A stretch of 41,907 bases of DNA, from positions 1 to 41,907 of the forward strand of contig NZ_JAAXYC010000035.1 in NCBI RefSeq assembly GCF_018619185.1, written 5' to 3'. Origin of the DNA: Streptomyces sp. McG3. GTDB lineage: Bacteria; Actinomycetota; Actinomycetes; Streptomycetales; Streptomycetaceae. Both the position numbers and the translations under genes were made by a program. Shown piece by piece: positions 25,758 through 35,682 of this stretch (the first letter of the stretch is position 1; each line of letters starts with the position of its first letter). The notes under the pieces are model-generated. The model was not told the DNA's origin and made no database searches. It worked only from the letters and a program-made list of their open reading frames with translations.

Positions 25758-26982
25758 CCCGTCGGGCCACACAGCGCCCGTGCAGCAACTCCCCGGCGTC
25801 CGGAGCGACTTCGCCGTCGACGACCTTCACGTTGTTCACGTACGCGCCGCCCTCCTTGACCGTGCGGCGCGCCCCCGACTTGCTGGGTGCCAGACCGACT
25901 TCCACCAGCAGGTCCACCAGCGGACCCAGCTCGGTGACGGTGGCGCCCGGCACCTCGGACAGGGCCGCGCCCAGCGTCGCCTCGTCCAGCTCGGCCAGGT
26001 CACCCTGCCCGAACAGCGCCTTCGACGCCGCGATGACCGCGGCGCACTGCGCACCGCCGTGCACCAGCGTGGTCAGCTCCTCGGCCAGCGCGCGCTGCGC
26101 GGATCGGGCCTGCGGCCGCTCCTCGGTCAGCTTCTCCAGCTCCTCCAGCTCCTCACGGCTCTTGAAGCTGAGGATGCGCAGGTAGCGCGAGACGTCCCGG
26201 TCGTCCACGTTCAGCCAGAACTGGTAGAACGCGTACGGCGTCGTCATCTCCGGGTCGAGCCAGACGGCGCCGCTCTCGGACTTGCCGAACTTCGTCCCGT
26301 CCGCCTTCGTCATCAGCGGCGTCGCCAGCGCGTGCACGACCGCGCCCGGCTCCAGCCGGTGGATCAGGTCGATGCCCGCGGTGAGGTTGCCCCACTGGTC
26401 GCTGCCGCCCTGCTGAAGGGTGCAGCCGTGCCGGCGGTACAGCTCCAGGAAGTCCATGCCCTGGAGCAGCTGGTAGCTGAACTCCGTGTAGCTGATGCCC
26501 TCCTGGGACTCCAGCCGCCGGGCGACCGAGTCCTTGGTGAGCATCTTGTTGACCCGGAAGTGCTTGCCGATGTCCCGCAGGAACTCGATCGCGGACATGC
26601 CCGCGGTCCAGTCCAGGTTGTTGACCATCGTCGCCGCGTTCTCGCCCTCGAAGGACAGGAACGGCTCGATCTGCGAACGCAGCCGGGCCACCCACGCGGC
26701 GATCGTCTCCGGGTCGTTCAGCGTGCGCTCGGCGGTGGGCCGCGGGTCACCGATCTGGCCCGTCGCACCCCCCACCAGGGCGAGCGGCTTCAGCCCGGCC
26801 TGCTGGAGCCGCCGCATGGTGAGCACCTGCACCAGGTGCCCCACGTGCAGGCTGGCCGCGGTCGGGTCGAAGCCGCAATAGAAGGTGACGGGACCGTCCG
26901 CGAGAGCCTTGCGCAGTGCGTCCTCGTCAGTGGACTGGGCGAACAGCCCGCGCCACTTCAGCTCGTCGACGATGTCCGTCAC
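25522..26982 (-). CDS. tyrS: tyrosyl-tRNA synthetase with replaced C-terminus
   Basis: 486 residues from a GTG (AAGGAG 10 bases upstream). Class I signatures: HVGH (residues 46-49) and KFGKS (231-235); the tRNA-binding S4 domain is at about 363-403. Up to LLHGR (403) it is a normal TyrRS. From there a family member would end within about 15-20 residues in an RRGK-type strand; here the frame runs on for 83 residues of Arg/Cys/Pro-rich sequence, from about residue 410 antisense to glsB. No other frame restores the normal end. The likely cause is a deletion between tyrS and glsB. Catalytic part intact. Confidence 0.9.
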   Translation of the reverse strand: MTDIVDELKWRGLFAQSTDEDALRKALADGPVTFYCGFDPTAASLHVGHLVQVLTMRRLQQAGLKPLALVGGATGQIGDPRPTAERTLNDPETIAAWVARLRSQIEPFLSFEGENAATMVNNLDWTAGMSAIEFLRDIGKHFRVNKMLTKDSVARRLESQEGISYTEFSYQLLQGMDFLELYRRHGCTLQQGGSDQWGNLTAGIDLIHRLEPGAVVHALATPLMTKADGTKFGKSESGAVWLDPEMTTPYAFYQFWLNVDDRDVSRYLRILSFKSREELEELEKLTEERPQARSAQRALAEELTTLVHGGAQCAAVIAASKALFGQGDLAELDEATLGAALSEVPGATVTELGPLVDLLVEVGLAPSKSGARRTVKEGGAYVNNVKVVDGEVAPDAGELLHGRCVARRVRFAVYGCLGRTARPCRRGRRPPRRPPVAAGDGSSRCPWCPPHRSSRPRRCRGCCRGCRTRPSARAGCPVCPAGSLWR

Positions 26983-27032
26983 GGTTCCGGTGCTCCTTAT
27001 GACTGGCAGAGACGCTGGTAGATGTACGGGTC

Positions 27033-27038
27033 AGTCTA
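27033..27038 (-). promoter_or_regulatory. candidate -10 of the tyrS promoter
   Basis: Minus-strand TAGACT (plus 27033-27038), a good Streptomyces -10, 51 bases before the tyrS GTG. The -35 region (about 27056-27062, TCAGCC-like) is weak and overlaps the 3' end of the PmbA-like gene. Confidence 0.4.
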
Positions 27039-27044
27039 GGCGGG

Positions 27045-28435
27045 TCACACCCCCGGGCTGACCGAGCTCATGTTGAAGTCCGGGATGCGCAGCGCCGGCA
27101 TCGCGGCCCGGGTGAACCAGTCGCCCCACTCGCGCGGCAGCGTCTTCTCCGTACGCCCCGCCTCCGATGCCCGCGACAGCAGGTCCACCGGCGACTCGTT
27201 GAAGCGGAAGTTGTTCACCCCGCCGACCACCTCGCCGTCCTCGACCAGATAGACGCCGTCCCGGGTCAGCCCGGTCAGCAGCAGCGTCGCCGGATCCACC
27301 TCGCGGATGTACCAGAGGCAGGTCAGCAGCAGCGCCCGCCCGGACGTCGCGGCGACCATCTCCTCCAGCGACCGCTCGCCGCCGCCCTCCAGCAGCAGGT
27401 TGTCGATGGCCGGGGCGACCGGCAGCCCGGTCAGGCCCGCCGTGTGCCGGGTCGTCGTCAGCCGCTCCAGCCTCCCCTCCCGGACCCAGTCCGTCGGGGC
27501 CAGCGGCAGTCCGTTGTCGAAGACGGAACCGCTGTCGCCGGAGGAGTGGGCGATCACGAACGGCGCCGACTCCAGCCCCGGCGCGTGCGGGTCGCTGCGC
27601 AGCGTGAGCGGCAGCGGGGCGAGCGTCTCGCCCAGCCGCGTACCGCCGCCCGGCGTGGAGAACACCGTCCGGCCCTCCACGGCGTCCCGCGCGGTCGACG
27701 ACCAGAGCTGGTAGATCAGCAGGTCAGCGACCGCGGCCGGCGGCAGCAGCGTCTCGTACCGGCCGGCGGGCAGCTCGACGCGCCGCTCCGCCCAGCGCAG
27801 CCGCTGCGCCAGCTCCGCGTCCATCGCCGCCGGGTCGACGTCCTCGAAGTCCCGGGTCGCCCGGCCCGCCCACGCGGAGCGGGTACGGTCCGGCGACTTC
27901 GCGTTCAGCTCCAGCGTCCCGTTCGGCTGGTCGTGGCGCAGCCGCAGCCCCGTCGACGTCCCCAGGTAGGTGGAGGTCAGCTCGTGGTTCGCGAAGCCGT
28001 ACAGCTCGCGGCCCCCGGCCCGGGCGCGCGCGAAGGCGTCACCGAGCGCCGGGGCGAAGTCGGCGAAGACCTCCGAGCCGGTCTCGGCGGGCGCGTCCGT
28101 GAAGTCGGGGGAGGAGGGCGCCCCGCTCACCAGCGGCTGCGCGTCCTCCGCCGGATCCGCGCCCCGCGCGGCGGCCTCGGCGGCCCGCACCAGCGGCTCC
28201 AGGTCGTCCCTGGTCACCGCGGACCGGGAGACGACGCCGGACGCCGTCCCCTTCGCCCCGTCCACGGTCGCGATGACGGTGAGGGTCCGCCCCCGGGTCA
28301 CCCCGTTCGTGGTGAGCGCGTTGCCCGCCCAGCGCAGATTGGCGGAGGACTGCTCGTCGGCGATGACCACCAGGCCGTCCGTGGTGGACAGCTCCAGAGC
28401 CCGCTCGACGATCTCGTACGGCTTGCTGACGCGGC

Positions 28436-28439
<4 letters not shown>
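27045..28439 (-). CDS. TldD/PmbA family protein, PmbA-like subunit
   Basis: 464 residues; the ATG at 28439 overlaps the stop of the TldD-like gene (ATGA). N-terminal IVERALELSTTDGLVVIADEQ with NLRWAGNALTTNG, a middle with DFEDVDPAAMDAEL, and a C-terminal VYLVEDGEVVGGVNNFRFNESP that is the family signature. It has no HExxxH, so it is the non-catalytic partner in the TldD/TldE-type heterodimer. In other bacteria the pair trims modified peptides or degrades antitoxins; the substrate here is unknown. Confidence 0.9.
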
Positions 28440-29959
<1,520 letters not shown>

Positions 29960-30133
29960 AGGGAGTTCCCTTCTCGATACACCACGGCAGTGAACCATGC
30001 CGGAGGGTGACCACACCGGGGGATATCGAGGACGCGTGGGTCGGCCACCTACCCGCGTGGACTGTAGGAACCCGACAGCACCCCGGACAAGCCACTGTCA
30101 GGGCCCGATTCCTCGATCGGAGCACGGTACCGA

Positions 30134-30139
30134 TAGGTT
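30134..30139 (+). promoter_or_regulatory. candidate -10 of the fabG-fabI operon
   Basis: TAGGTT, 37 bases before the TTG start at 30176. A clear -35 is not visible. It lies in the 216-bp gap between the divergent TldD and FabG genes. Confidence 0.3.
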
Positions 30140-30175
30140 TTCGACGTACCAGACCGCCAAGGAAAGGGTGATCCG

Positions 30176-30895
30176 TTGAGCCGCTCGGTTCTCGTCACCG
30201 GAGGAAACCGGGGCATCGGCCTCGCCATCGCCCGCGCCTTCGCCGACAACGGCGACCAGGTCGCCATCACCTACCGTTCCGGAGAGCCGCCCCAGGTGCT
30301 CACCGACGCCGGTGTCCTCGCGGTCCGCTGCGACATCACCGACGCCGAGCAGGTGGAGCAGGCCTACAAGGAGATCGAGGAGAAGCACGGTCCCGTGGAG
30401 GTGCTGGTCGCCAACGCGGGCATCACCAAGGACCAGTTGCTGATGCGGATGTCGGAGGAGGACTTCACCTCCGTCCTCGACACCAACCTCACGGGGACCT
30501 TCCGGGTCGTCAAGCGCGCCAACCGCGGCATGCTGCGCGCCAAGAAGGGCCGTGTCGTCCTGATCTCCTCCGTCGTCGGCCTCCTCGGCTCGGCCGGCCA
30601 GGCCAACTACGCCGCCTCCAAGGCCGGGCTCGTCGGCTTCGCCCGGTCGCTGGCCCGTGAACTCGGATCGCGGAACATCACCTTCAACGTCGTCGCCCCC
30701 GGTTTTGTCGACACCGACATGACCCAGGTGCTCACCGAGGAGCAGCGCAAGGGCATCGTGTCCCAGGTGCCGCTCGGCCGCTACGCGCGGCCCGAGGAGA
30801 TCGCCGCCGCGGTGCGCTTCCTCGCCTCCGACGACGCGTCGTACATCACTGGAGCCGTCATTCCCGTTGACGGCGGATTGGGCATGGGTCACTGA
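30176..30895 (+). CDS. fabG: 3-oxoacyl-ACP reductase FabG (beta-ketoacyl reductase)
   Basis: 239 residues from a TTG; GGAAAGGG precedes it and no better start is in frame. NADPH motif TGGNRGIGLAIA, NAGITKDQLLMRM, catalytic Ser in ISSVVGLLGSAGQ, Tyr and Lys in YAASKAG, and the C-terminal ITGAVIPVDGGLGMGH. Reduces 3-oxoacyl-ACP in type II fatty acid synthesis. fabI begins five bases after its stop, the same order as mabA-inhA in mycobacteria. Confidence 0.95.
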   Translation: MSRSVLVTGGNRGIGLAIARAFADNGDQVAITYRSGEPPQVLTDAGVLAVRCDITDAEQVEQAYKEIEEKHGPVEVLVANAGITKDQLLMRMSEEDFTSVLDTNLTGTFRVVKRANRGMLRAKKGRVVLISSVVGLLGSAGQANYAASKAGLVGFARSLARELGSRNITFNVVAPGFVDTDMTQVLTEEQRKGIVSQVPLGRYARPEEIAAAVRFLASDDASYITGAVIPVDGGLGMGH

Positions 30896-30900
30896 TCACC

Positions 30901-31668
30901 ATGAGCGGAATTCTCGACGGCAAGCGCATCCTGATCACCGGGGTGCTGATGGAGTCGTCCATCGCGTTCCACGCCGCGAAGGTGGCCCAGGAGCAAGGGG
31001 CCGAGGTCATCCTGACGGCCTTCCCCCGCCCCACCCTGACGGAGCGCATCGCCAGGAAGCTGCCGAAGCCGGCCAAGGTCATCGAGCTGGACGTGACCAA
31101 CCAGGAGCACCTGGACCGGCTCGCCGGTCTGGTGCGCGAGGAGCTCGGCTCCCTGGACGGCGTCGTCCACTCCATCGGCTTCGCGCCGCAGGACGCGCTC
31201 GGCGGCAACTTCCTCAACACGCCGTTCGAGTCGGTCGCCACCGCGATGCACGTCTCGGCCTTCTCACTGAAGTCGCTGGCCATGGCCTGCAAGCCGCTGA
31301 TGAGCGAGGGCGGCTCGATCGTCGGCCTCACCTTCGACGCCCAGTACGCCTGGCCGCAGTACGACTGGATGGGCCCGGCCAAGGCGGCGCTGGAGGCCAC
31401 CTCCCGCTACCTCGCCCGCGACCTGGGCAAGGACGGGCTGCGCTGCAACCTGGTCTCCGCCGGACCGCTCCGCTCCATGGCCGCCAAGTCCATCCCGGGC
31501 TTCGAGGAGCTGGCCGACGTCTGGAACACCCGCGCCCCGCTGGCCTGGGACATGAACGACCCGGAGCCGGCCGGCCGCGGCATCGTCGCCCTGCTCTCCG
31601 ACTTCTTCCCGCGCACCACGGGCGAGATCATCCACGTCGACAGCGGCGTCCACATGATCGGCGCCTGA
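30901..31668 (+). CDS. fabI: enoyl-ACP reductase FabI/InhA type
   Basis: 255 residues. NADH-binding start GKRILITGVLMESSIAFHAAK, typical FabI, VDGVVHSIGFAPQ, and the active-site Tyr-x6-Lys in YAWPQYDWMGPAK; late GPLRSMAAKSIPGF is the substrate loop. Catalyses the last step of the elongation cycle and is the family inhibited by isoniazid and triclosan. Forms an operon with fabG and is followed by a strong terminator. Confidence 0.95.
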   Translation: MSGILDGKRILITGVLMESSIAFHAAKVAQEQGAEVILTAFPRPTLTERIARKLPKPAKVIELDVTNQEHLDRLAGLVREELGSLDGVVHSIGFAPQDALGGNFLNTPFESVATAMHVSAFSLKSLAMACKPLMSEGGSIVGLTFDAQYAWPQYDWMGPAKAALEATSRYLARDLGKDGLRCNLVSAGPLRSMAAKSIPGFEELADVWNTRAPLAWDMNDPEPAGRGIVALLSDFFPRTTGEIIHVDSGVHMIGA

Positions 31669-31686
31669 CCGCGCACCACCCCGCCC

Positions 31687-31749
31687 GACGGCCCCCGGCC
31701 GCGCACCCCCTCCCGGTTCTCCGGAGGCGGTACGCGGCCGGGGGCCGTC
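31687..31749 (+). terminator. terminator after fabI
   Basis: Perfect 17-bp stem (31687-31703 with 31733-31749); the 29-base loop contains a small inner hairpin (CCTCC/GGAGG). It lies 18 bases after the fabI stop. Confidence 0.7.
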
Positions 31750-31854
31750 TCGCCGTCCGTGGCCTCCCGGGCCCCTCCGGTCGAAAAGTCGGCCGATCCA
31801 CCGCAGAATGAGGAGGAACCGGACTTCTTGTCAGGCTGCGGGAGGGAGATCGCC

Positions 31855-32226
31855 GTGCGTCCCACGCGCCGCCGAACCCGTCTCCTCCTGGCCGCCCCGG
31901 TGGTCGCCGCCGCCCTCGCCGTCCCTCTGGGCGTCCACGCCGCCAGGGGAGCCGACTCCGGTACGGAAGCGGAGCCCCCGAAGCCCGAACCGGCCGGCTC
32001 GGAGTGCCGTACCTCCGTCGAGGGCTCCCGGGTCGTCGCCTACTGCCACAACCCCTACCCGTCCACCGACCTGGTCCGGCTGCACACCGAGTGCGACCGC
32101 TGGTGGGACGTCGACGCGGACGGCGCGGCGGTGGCGGTGGAGCCCGGCCGGACCGTACGGCTGGAGGACCGCTGCTGGAAGGAGATCGCCACGGCGTGGG
32201 TCAGCCACCGACCCGCCCCCGTCTGA
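31855..32226 (+). CDS. small secreted Cys-containing protein, unknown function
   Basis: 123 residues from a GTG with GGAGGGAG upstream. Signal peptide: MRPTRRRTR, a hydrophobic core LLLAAPVVAAALAVPLGV and cleavage near HAARGA. The mature part has four Cys (SECRTS, AYCHN, HTECDRW, EDRCWKE), probably two disulfides. A twin Arg start (TRRRTR) could also fit Tat, but no clear Tat motif. No family recognised. Confidence 0.75.
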   Translation: MRPTRRRTRLLLAAPVVAAALAVPLGVHAARGADSGTEAEPPKPEPAGSECRTSVEGSRVVAYCHNPYPSTDLVRLHTECDRWWDVDADGAAVAVEPGRTVRLEDRCWKEIATAWVSHRPAPV

Positions 32227-32278
32227 TCCGGGCGGTGCCTTTGGCCTCCGCCTTCGCCGTACGTGACCCGGGGTGCCG

Positions 32279-32953
32279 CTACACCCGGTCCGTCAGGCAG
32301 GTCAGCGCGTGGCTCGCCGCCTCGGCCGCCGCCGTCTCCGCGTCCCCGGCCCGGATCGCCTCGACCAGCCGGCCGTGGTCCATATGGTTCTCCGGCCGCA
32401 GCTCGGGACCCACGTCGCCGCGCAGGTAGTCGCGCAGCAGATCCCCGAGGTCGGCGTAGAGCCCGGTCAGGACGTCGTTGTGCGAGGCCGCGACCACCGC
32501 GAGGTGCAGCGTCGCGTCCGCCGCCACGAACGCCTCCGCGTTCCCCGACGACCAGGCCTCCTCGCGCCGCGCCATCAAGCTGTCCAGCTGCCGCAGATCC
32601 CGCTCGGTGCGCCGGGCCGCCGCCAGCCGGGCCGCCGACGACTCCAGCGTCGAGCGCAGCTCCGCGATATGACGCGGATCGGCGGCCGCGAACCTGCGGT
32701 GCATCACCCCGGCCAGCTCACTCGTGGCGATCACATAGGTGCCCGAGCCCTGCCGGATGTCCAGCAGCCCGTTGTGCGCGAGGGCCCGCACGGCCTCACG
32801 GACGGTGTTACGGGCCACGCCCAACTGCTCGACCAGCTCGGGCTCGGTCGGAATCCGCGAACCGACCGGCCACTCGCCCGAGGTGATCTGATTCCTCAGC
32901 TGGGCGATCACCTGGTCGGCGAGTGCCGAACGCCGTGGAGACGTCAGCGCCAT
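32279..32953 (-). CDS. GntR family repressor, FadR/FCD subfamily
   Basis: 224 residues from the ATG at 32953 with AAGGAG upstream; the frame is open to 33034. N-terminal winged helix: ALADQVIAQLRNQITSGEWP, GSRIPTEPELVEQLGVARNTVREAV, and GLLDIRQGSGTYVI. The C-terminal FCD helical domain includes FVAADATLHLAVVAASHND and DHGRLVEAIRAGD with metal-binding His/Asp candidates. Divergent from the MFS gene; the palindromes between them are likely its operators. Confidence 0.92.
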   Translation of the reverse strand: MALTSPRRSALADQVIAQLRNQITSGEWPVGSRIPTEPELVEQLGVARNTVREAVRALAHNGLLDIRQGSGTYVIATSELAGVMHRRFAAADPRHIAELRSTLESSAARLAAARRTERDLRQLDSLMARREEAWSSGNAEAFVAADATLHLAVVAASHNDVLTGLYADLGDLLRDYLRGDVGPELRPENHMDHGRLVEAIRAGDAETAAAEAASHALTCLTDRV

Positions 32954-33019
32954 GATGCTCCTTGCTCGTGAGCTGTCGGGTCCGACCCGGATTCTCTCAG
33001 GGAATCCGGGAGCGTCACG

Positions 33020-33060
33020 TGATTGGACAATCAATCATCCCATGATTCTATGATGGCCTC
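33020..33060. promoter_or_regulatory. twin palindromes and leaderless promoter, GntR/MFS intergenic
   Basis: TGATTG-GA-CAATCA (33020-33033) and AATCAT-CCC-ATGATT (33033-33047) are both perfect palindromes. TATGAT (33049-33054) ends six bases before the MFS ATG at 33061, so the MFS message would be leaderless; no Shine-Dalgarno is visible. Binding of the GntR protein here would block the MFS promoter and possibly its own. Confidence 0.55.
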
Positions 33061-34368
33061 ATGCCGGACGACGAGACGCAGACCCCGACCCTGAACCGCG
33101 GCCCCGCCGCGCGCACGCCCCACGACACCCGGGCCCAGCAGCTTCCCGGGGCGGCCGACGCGCCCGCGCCGTGGCTGCTGCGCCTGATCGCCGTGGGACT
33201 CGTCCTGGCCGCCCTGAACCTCCGCCCCGCCATCACCAGCCTCGGCGCCCTCCTCGAAGAGGTCCGCGAGGGGCTGCACATGAGCGGGAGCGTGGCCGGC
33301 GTCCTCACCTCCGTACCGCCGCTCTGCTTCGCGGTCTTCGGGGTCATGGCGCCGCGCCTGGCCCGCCGCTTCGGCGCGGGCGCCGTGGTCTGCGCGGGCA
33401 TGGTCGCCATCGCGGCCGGCCTGCTGATCCGCCCGTACATCGGCTCCACCGCCGGGTTCCTGGCCGCCAGCGCGCTGGCCCTGATGGGCATAGCCGTCAG
33501 CAACATCCTGATGCCGGTGATCGTCAAGCGCTGGTTCCCCGACCGCGTCGGCACCATGACGGGCCTCTACTCCATGGCCCTGGCCCTCGGCACCGCCCTG
33601 GCAGCCGCCGTCACCGTCCCCGTCACCGGGGCGCTGGGCGGCGACTGGCAGACGGGACTCGTCGTCTGGGCCGTGCTCGCCGCCGTCGCGGTGCTGCCCT
33701 GGATCGTCCTCGTGCGCGACCGGACCCCGGCCCCCGGCCAGCCGGTCCCCGCCCCGGGTCCGGCCGCCGCGCACACCGAGGCGCCGGCTCTGCGGATCAC
33801 CCGCAGCCGCACCGCGTGGGGCCTCGCCTGCTTCTTCGGGCTCCAGGCCACCGCCGCGTACATCACCATGGGCTGGATGCCGCAGATCTTCCGCGACGCC
33901 GGGGTCTCCGCCGGCACGGCCGGACTCCTGCTCGCGGTCACCATGGCCATGGGCGTCCCGCTCGCCTTCGTCATCCCCCGGGTCGCCTCCCGGCTCAAGC
34001 AGCAGGGCCCCATCGTCGTCGTCCTCGGCCTGTGCGGTCTGATCGGCTACGCCGGCCTCTACCTGGCTCCCGCCGCCGGTGCCTGGGCCTGGGTCCTGCT
34101 CCTCGGCGTGGCCAACTGCGCCTTCCCGCTCGCCCTCACCATGATCGGCATGCGGGCCCGGTCCGGCGCGGGCGTCGTCCGGCTCTCCGCCTTCGCCCAG
34201 TCCACCGGCTACCTGCTCTCGATCCCCGGTCCGCTGCTCGTCGGCGTGCTCTACCAGCACAGCGGCGGCTGGGGTCTGCCGATCGCGCTGATGGCGGGCC
34301 TCATGATTCCCCAGATGGTGGCCGGGATCCTCGCCGGCCGGGACCGGACGATCGAGGACGAATGCTGA
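33061..34368 (+). CDS. MFS transporter, CynX/NimT family
   Basis: 435 residues, about 12 membrane helices. N-terminal 38 residues are hydrophilic. The family region LNLRPAITSLGALLEEVREGL is at the first helix, followed by VLTSVPPLCFAVFGVMAPRLARRFGA. The mid loop is Pro/Ala-rich (about residues 222-240). CynX/NimT members include cyanate and 2-nitroimidazole transporters, but substrates differ widely. Controlled most likely by the divergent GntR protein. Followed after 17 bp by a 38-residue gene. Confidence 0.9.
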   Translation: MPDDETQTPTLNRGPAARTPHDTRAQQLPGAADAPAPWLLRLIAVGLVLAALNLRPAITSLGALLEEVREGLHMSGSVAGVLTSVPPLCFAVFGVMAPRLARRFGAGAVVCAGMVAIAAGLLIRPYIGSTAGFLAASALALMGIAVSNILMPVIVKRWFPDRVGTMTGLYSMALALGTALAAAVTVPVTGALGGDWQTGLVVWAVLAAVAVLPWIVLVRDRTPAPGQPVPAPGPAAAHTEAPALRITRSRTAWGLACFFGLQATAAYITMGWMPQIFRDAGVSAGTAGLLLAVTMAMGVPLAFVIPRVASRLKQQGPIVVVLGLCGLIGYAGLYLAPAAGAWAWVLLLGVANCAFPLALTMIGMRARSGAGVVRLSAFAQSTGYLLSIPGPLLVGVLYQHSGGWGLPIALMAGLMIPQMVAGILAGRDRTIEDEC

Positions 34369-34385
34369 GATGCGACACTGACCTC

Positions 34386-34502
34386 ATGCCAGTGCTCGAT
34401 CCCAATCCCCAGAACGGCCAGAAGAAGCTTCTCCTCGTGTTCGGGGCGATGCTCCTCATCACCGTCGTCATCGGTGTGATCGCCACGATCGCCTCACCCT
34501 GA
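34386..34502 (+). CDS. 38-residue single-helix mini-protein of the transporter operon
   Basis: Starts MPVLDPNPQNGQKKLLLVFG and ends with the rest of one membrane helix (LLITVVIGVIATIAS). It resembles the SGM_5486 transporter-associated family that follows CynX/NimT-type transporters in Streptomyces, recognised from memory. The role is unknown; a small accessory subunit is plausible. 17 bp after the MFS stop. Confidence 0.75.
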   Translation: MPVLDPNPQNGQKKLLLVFGAMLLITVVIGVIATIASP

Positions 34503-34554
34503 CGCCCGAGGGCCTGTCGCCCGAGGAGCGTCGCGGGACCCCGGAAAACCCCGA

Positions 34555-34600
34555 GGGTGGGGCTAGCACCCCCTTCCCCTAGGGGGCCAGGGTCAGGGTG
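34555..34600 (+). promoter_or_regulatory. palindrome and repeat cluster before the small membrane gene
   Basis: GGGTG-N7-CACCC (34555-34571), the perfect palindrome CCCCTAGGGG (34576-34585) and the short tandem AGGGTC/AGGGTG (34590-34600) follow one another within 46 bp, 85 bp before the ATG of the next gene. The first hairpin may end the MFS transcript; the rest looks like regulator-binding sites. Inference. Confidence 0.4.
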
Positions 34601-34684
34601 AAGTGGGTGGGTCACCGGATGGGGCCGGCCGCCTCCGGTCGTTAAGTTCTTCGGTGACGACCCGATGACTTGACGGAGGCGGAC

Positions 34685-34894
34685 ATGCCGACACCGACGC
34701 ACACCAGGTCCCACCGACCGGCCGCGGACGGTGTCGAGATCCGGCTGCCCTGGTGGGCCGTCGCCCTGCCCGCCATAGCGTTCGCCGCTCTGCTGCTGAT
34801 GATCCTCAGCCCCGGACAGGCCCAGGCCGCCACCAGCGGTGATCCCGCGCTCGGACAGCTGATCGAGCGGACCCTCCAGCTGCTGTCCCGTTGA
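34685..34894 (+). CDS. small single-helix membrane protein
   Basis: 69 residues, ATG with GGAGGCGGAC directly upstream. A hydrophilic N-terminus (PTPTHTRSHRPAADGVEI), one membrane helix (WWAVALPAIAFAALLLMIL) and a short tail ending in LIERTLQLLSR. No known function. Similar small proteins are conserved in streptomycetes. It precedes the SixA gene by 92 bp on the same strand. Confidence 0.7.
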   Translation: MPTPTHTRSHRPAADGVEIRLPWWAVALPAIAFAALLLMILSPGQAQAATSGDPALGQLIERTLQLLSR

Positions 34895-34904
34895 GGCGAA
34901 CCAG

Positions 34905-34937
34905 CCCCGGACCAGCGCGCCGTCTCCCCGGACCAGC
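34905..34937 (+). repeat. two 12-bp direct repeats upstream of sixA
   Basis: CCCCGGACCAGC occurs at 34905-34916 and 34926-34937, with a 21-bp period (two helical turns), about 50 bp before the SixA ATG. Could be a regulator-binding site. Confidence 0.45.
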
Positions 34938-34986
34938 ACGTCAACACCCTGCGCCAGAGGCCGCGTTTCATGCGAAGCTGAGGTGT

Positions 34987-35505
34987 ATGAGCGTCGAGAC
35001 ACCTCGCAGGATCGTCCTTCTCCGGCATGCCAAGGCGGAATGGTCACAGGCTTCCGATCATGAGCGTCCGCTGGCCGAGCGCGGCCGCAAGGACGCGCCC
35101 GTGGCCGGCCGCAGGCTCGCCGATTCCGGCATCGATTTCGATCTGGCCCTCTGCTCCAGTGCCGCCAGGACCCGGGAGACCTGGAAGCTGGCGGTCCATG
35201 AATTCTCCCAGCGACCCCGGACCGTCTACGAGGAGAGGCTGTACGAGGCCTCCCTCGGCGAACTGATCGCCCTGTTCAACGAGACCCCGGACGAGGTGCG
35301 CAACCTCCTGGTCATCGGCCACAACCCCGGAATGCACGGGGCCGCCGACGCGCTCTCGGGATCGGCCGAGGGCGACACCCTGGCCCGGATGACCCGGGAC
35401 GGCTTCCCCACCGCCGCCTACGCCGTGGTCGAGTTCCCCGGCACCTGGAAGAGTGTGGAGCACGGAGCCGGCAAGCTCACCGAGTACTGGACGCCGAACG
35501 ACTGA
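34987..35505 (+). CDS. SixA-type phosphohistidine phosphatase (histidine phosphatase family)
   Basis: 172 residues. The catalytic RHG-like motif is LLRHAKAEWS, with the second His in VIGHNPGMHG and the Arg in SSAARTRETW. The family removes phosphate from histidine; SixA acts on phosphohistidine of phosphotransfer proteins. The role in Streptomyces is unknown. Two identical 12-bp repeats (34905-34916, 34926-34937) are found upstream. Confidence 0.9.
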   Translation: MSVETPRRIVLLRHAKAEWSQASDHERPLAERGRKDAPVAGRRLADSGIDFDLALCSSAARTRETWKLAVHEFSQRPRTVYEERLYEASLGELIALFNETPDEVRNLLVIGHNPGMHGAADALSGSAEGDTLARMTRDGFPTAAYAVVEFPGTWKSVEHGAGKLTEYWTPND

Positions 35506-35561
35506 GCGCCGCACCGGACGCCGGACGGCCGGCCACCCGGTACCGCTCGATACACGAACGC

Positions 35562-35598
35562 GCGGGGCCCCGGCACACGATCTGTGCCGGGGCCCCGC
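35562..35598. terminator. bidirectional terminator between sixA and serB
   Basis: Perfect 16-bp stem (35562-35577 with 35583-35598) around CGATC. It is between the convergent stops at 35505 and 35683. Confidence 0.8.
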
Positions 35599-35682
35599 TG
35601 CGTACGACCGTGTGCGACCCCGCGACCGAGGCATCCGCGTACGACTCCGAAACCGGCGGCGCGGGGCGGCGGCCCGGGGCCG

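Noticed and set aside
34642..35028. Minus-strand frame across the small membrane gene and the start of sixA
   Set aside because: Opposite to two genes with ribosome sites and plausible products; composition looks random.
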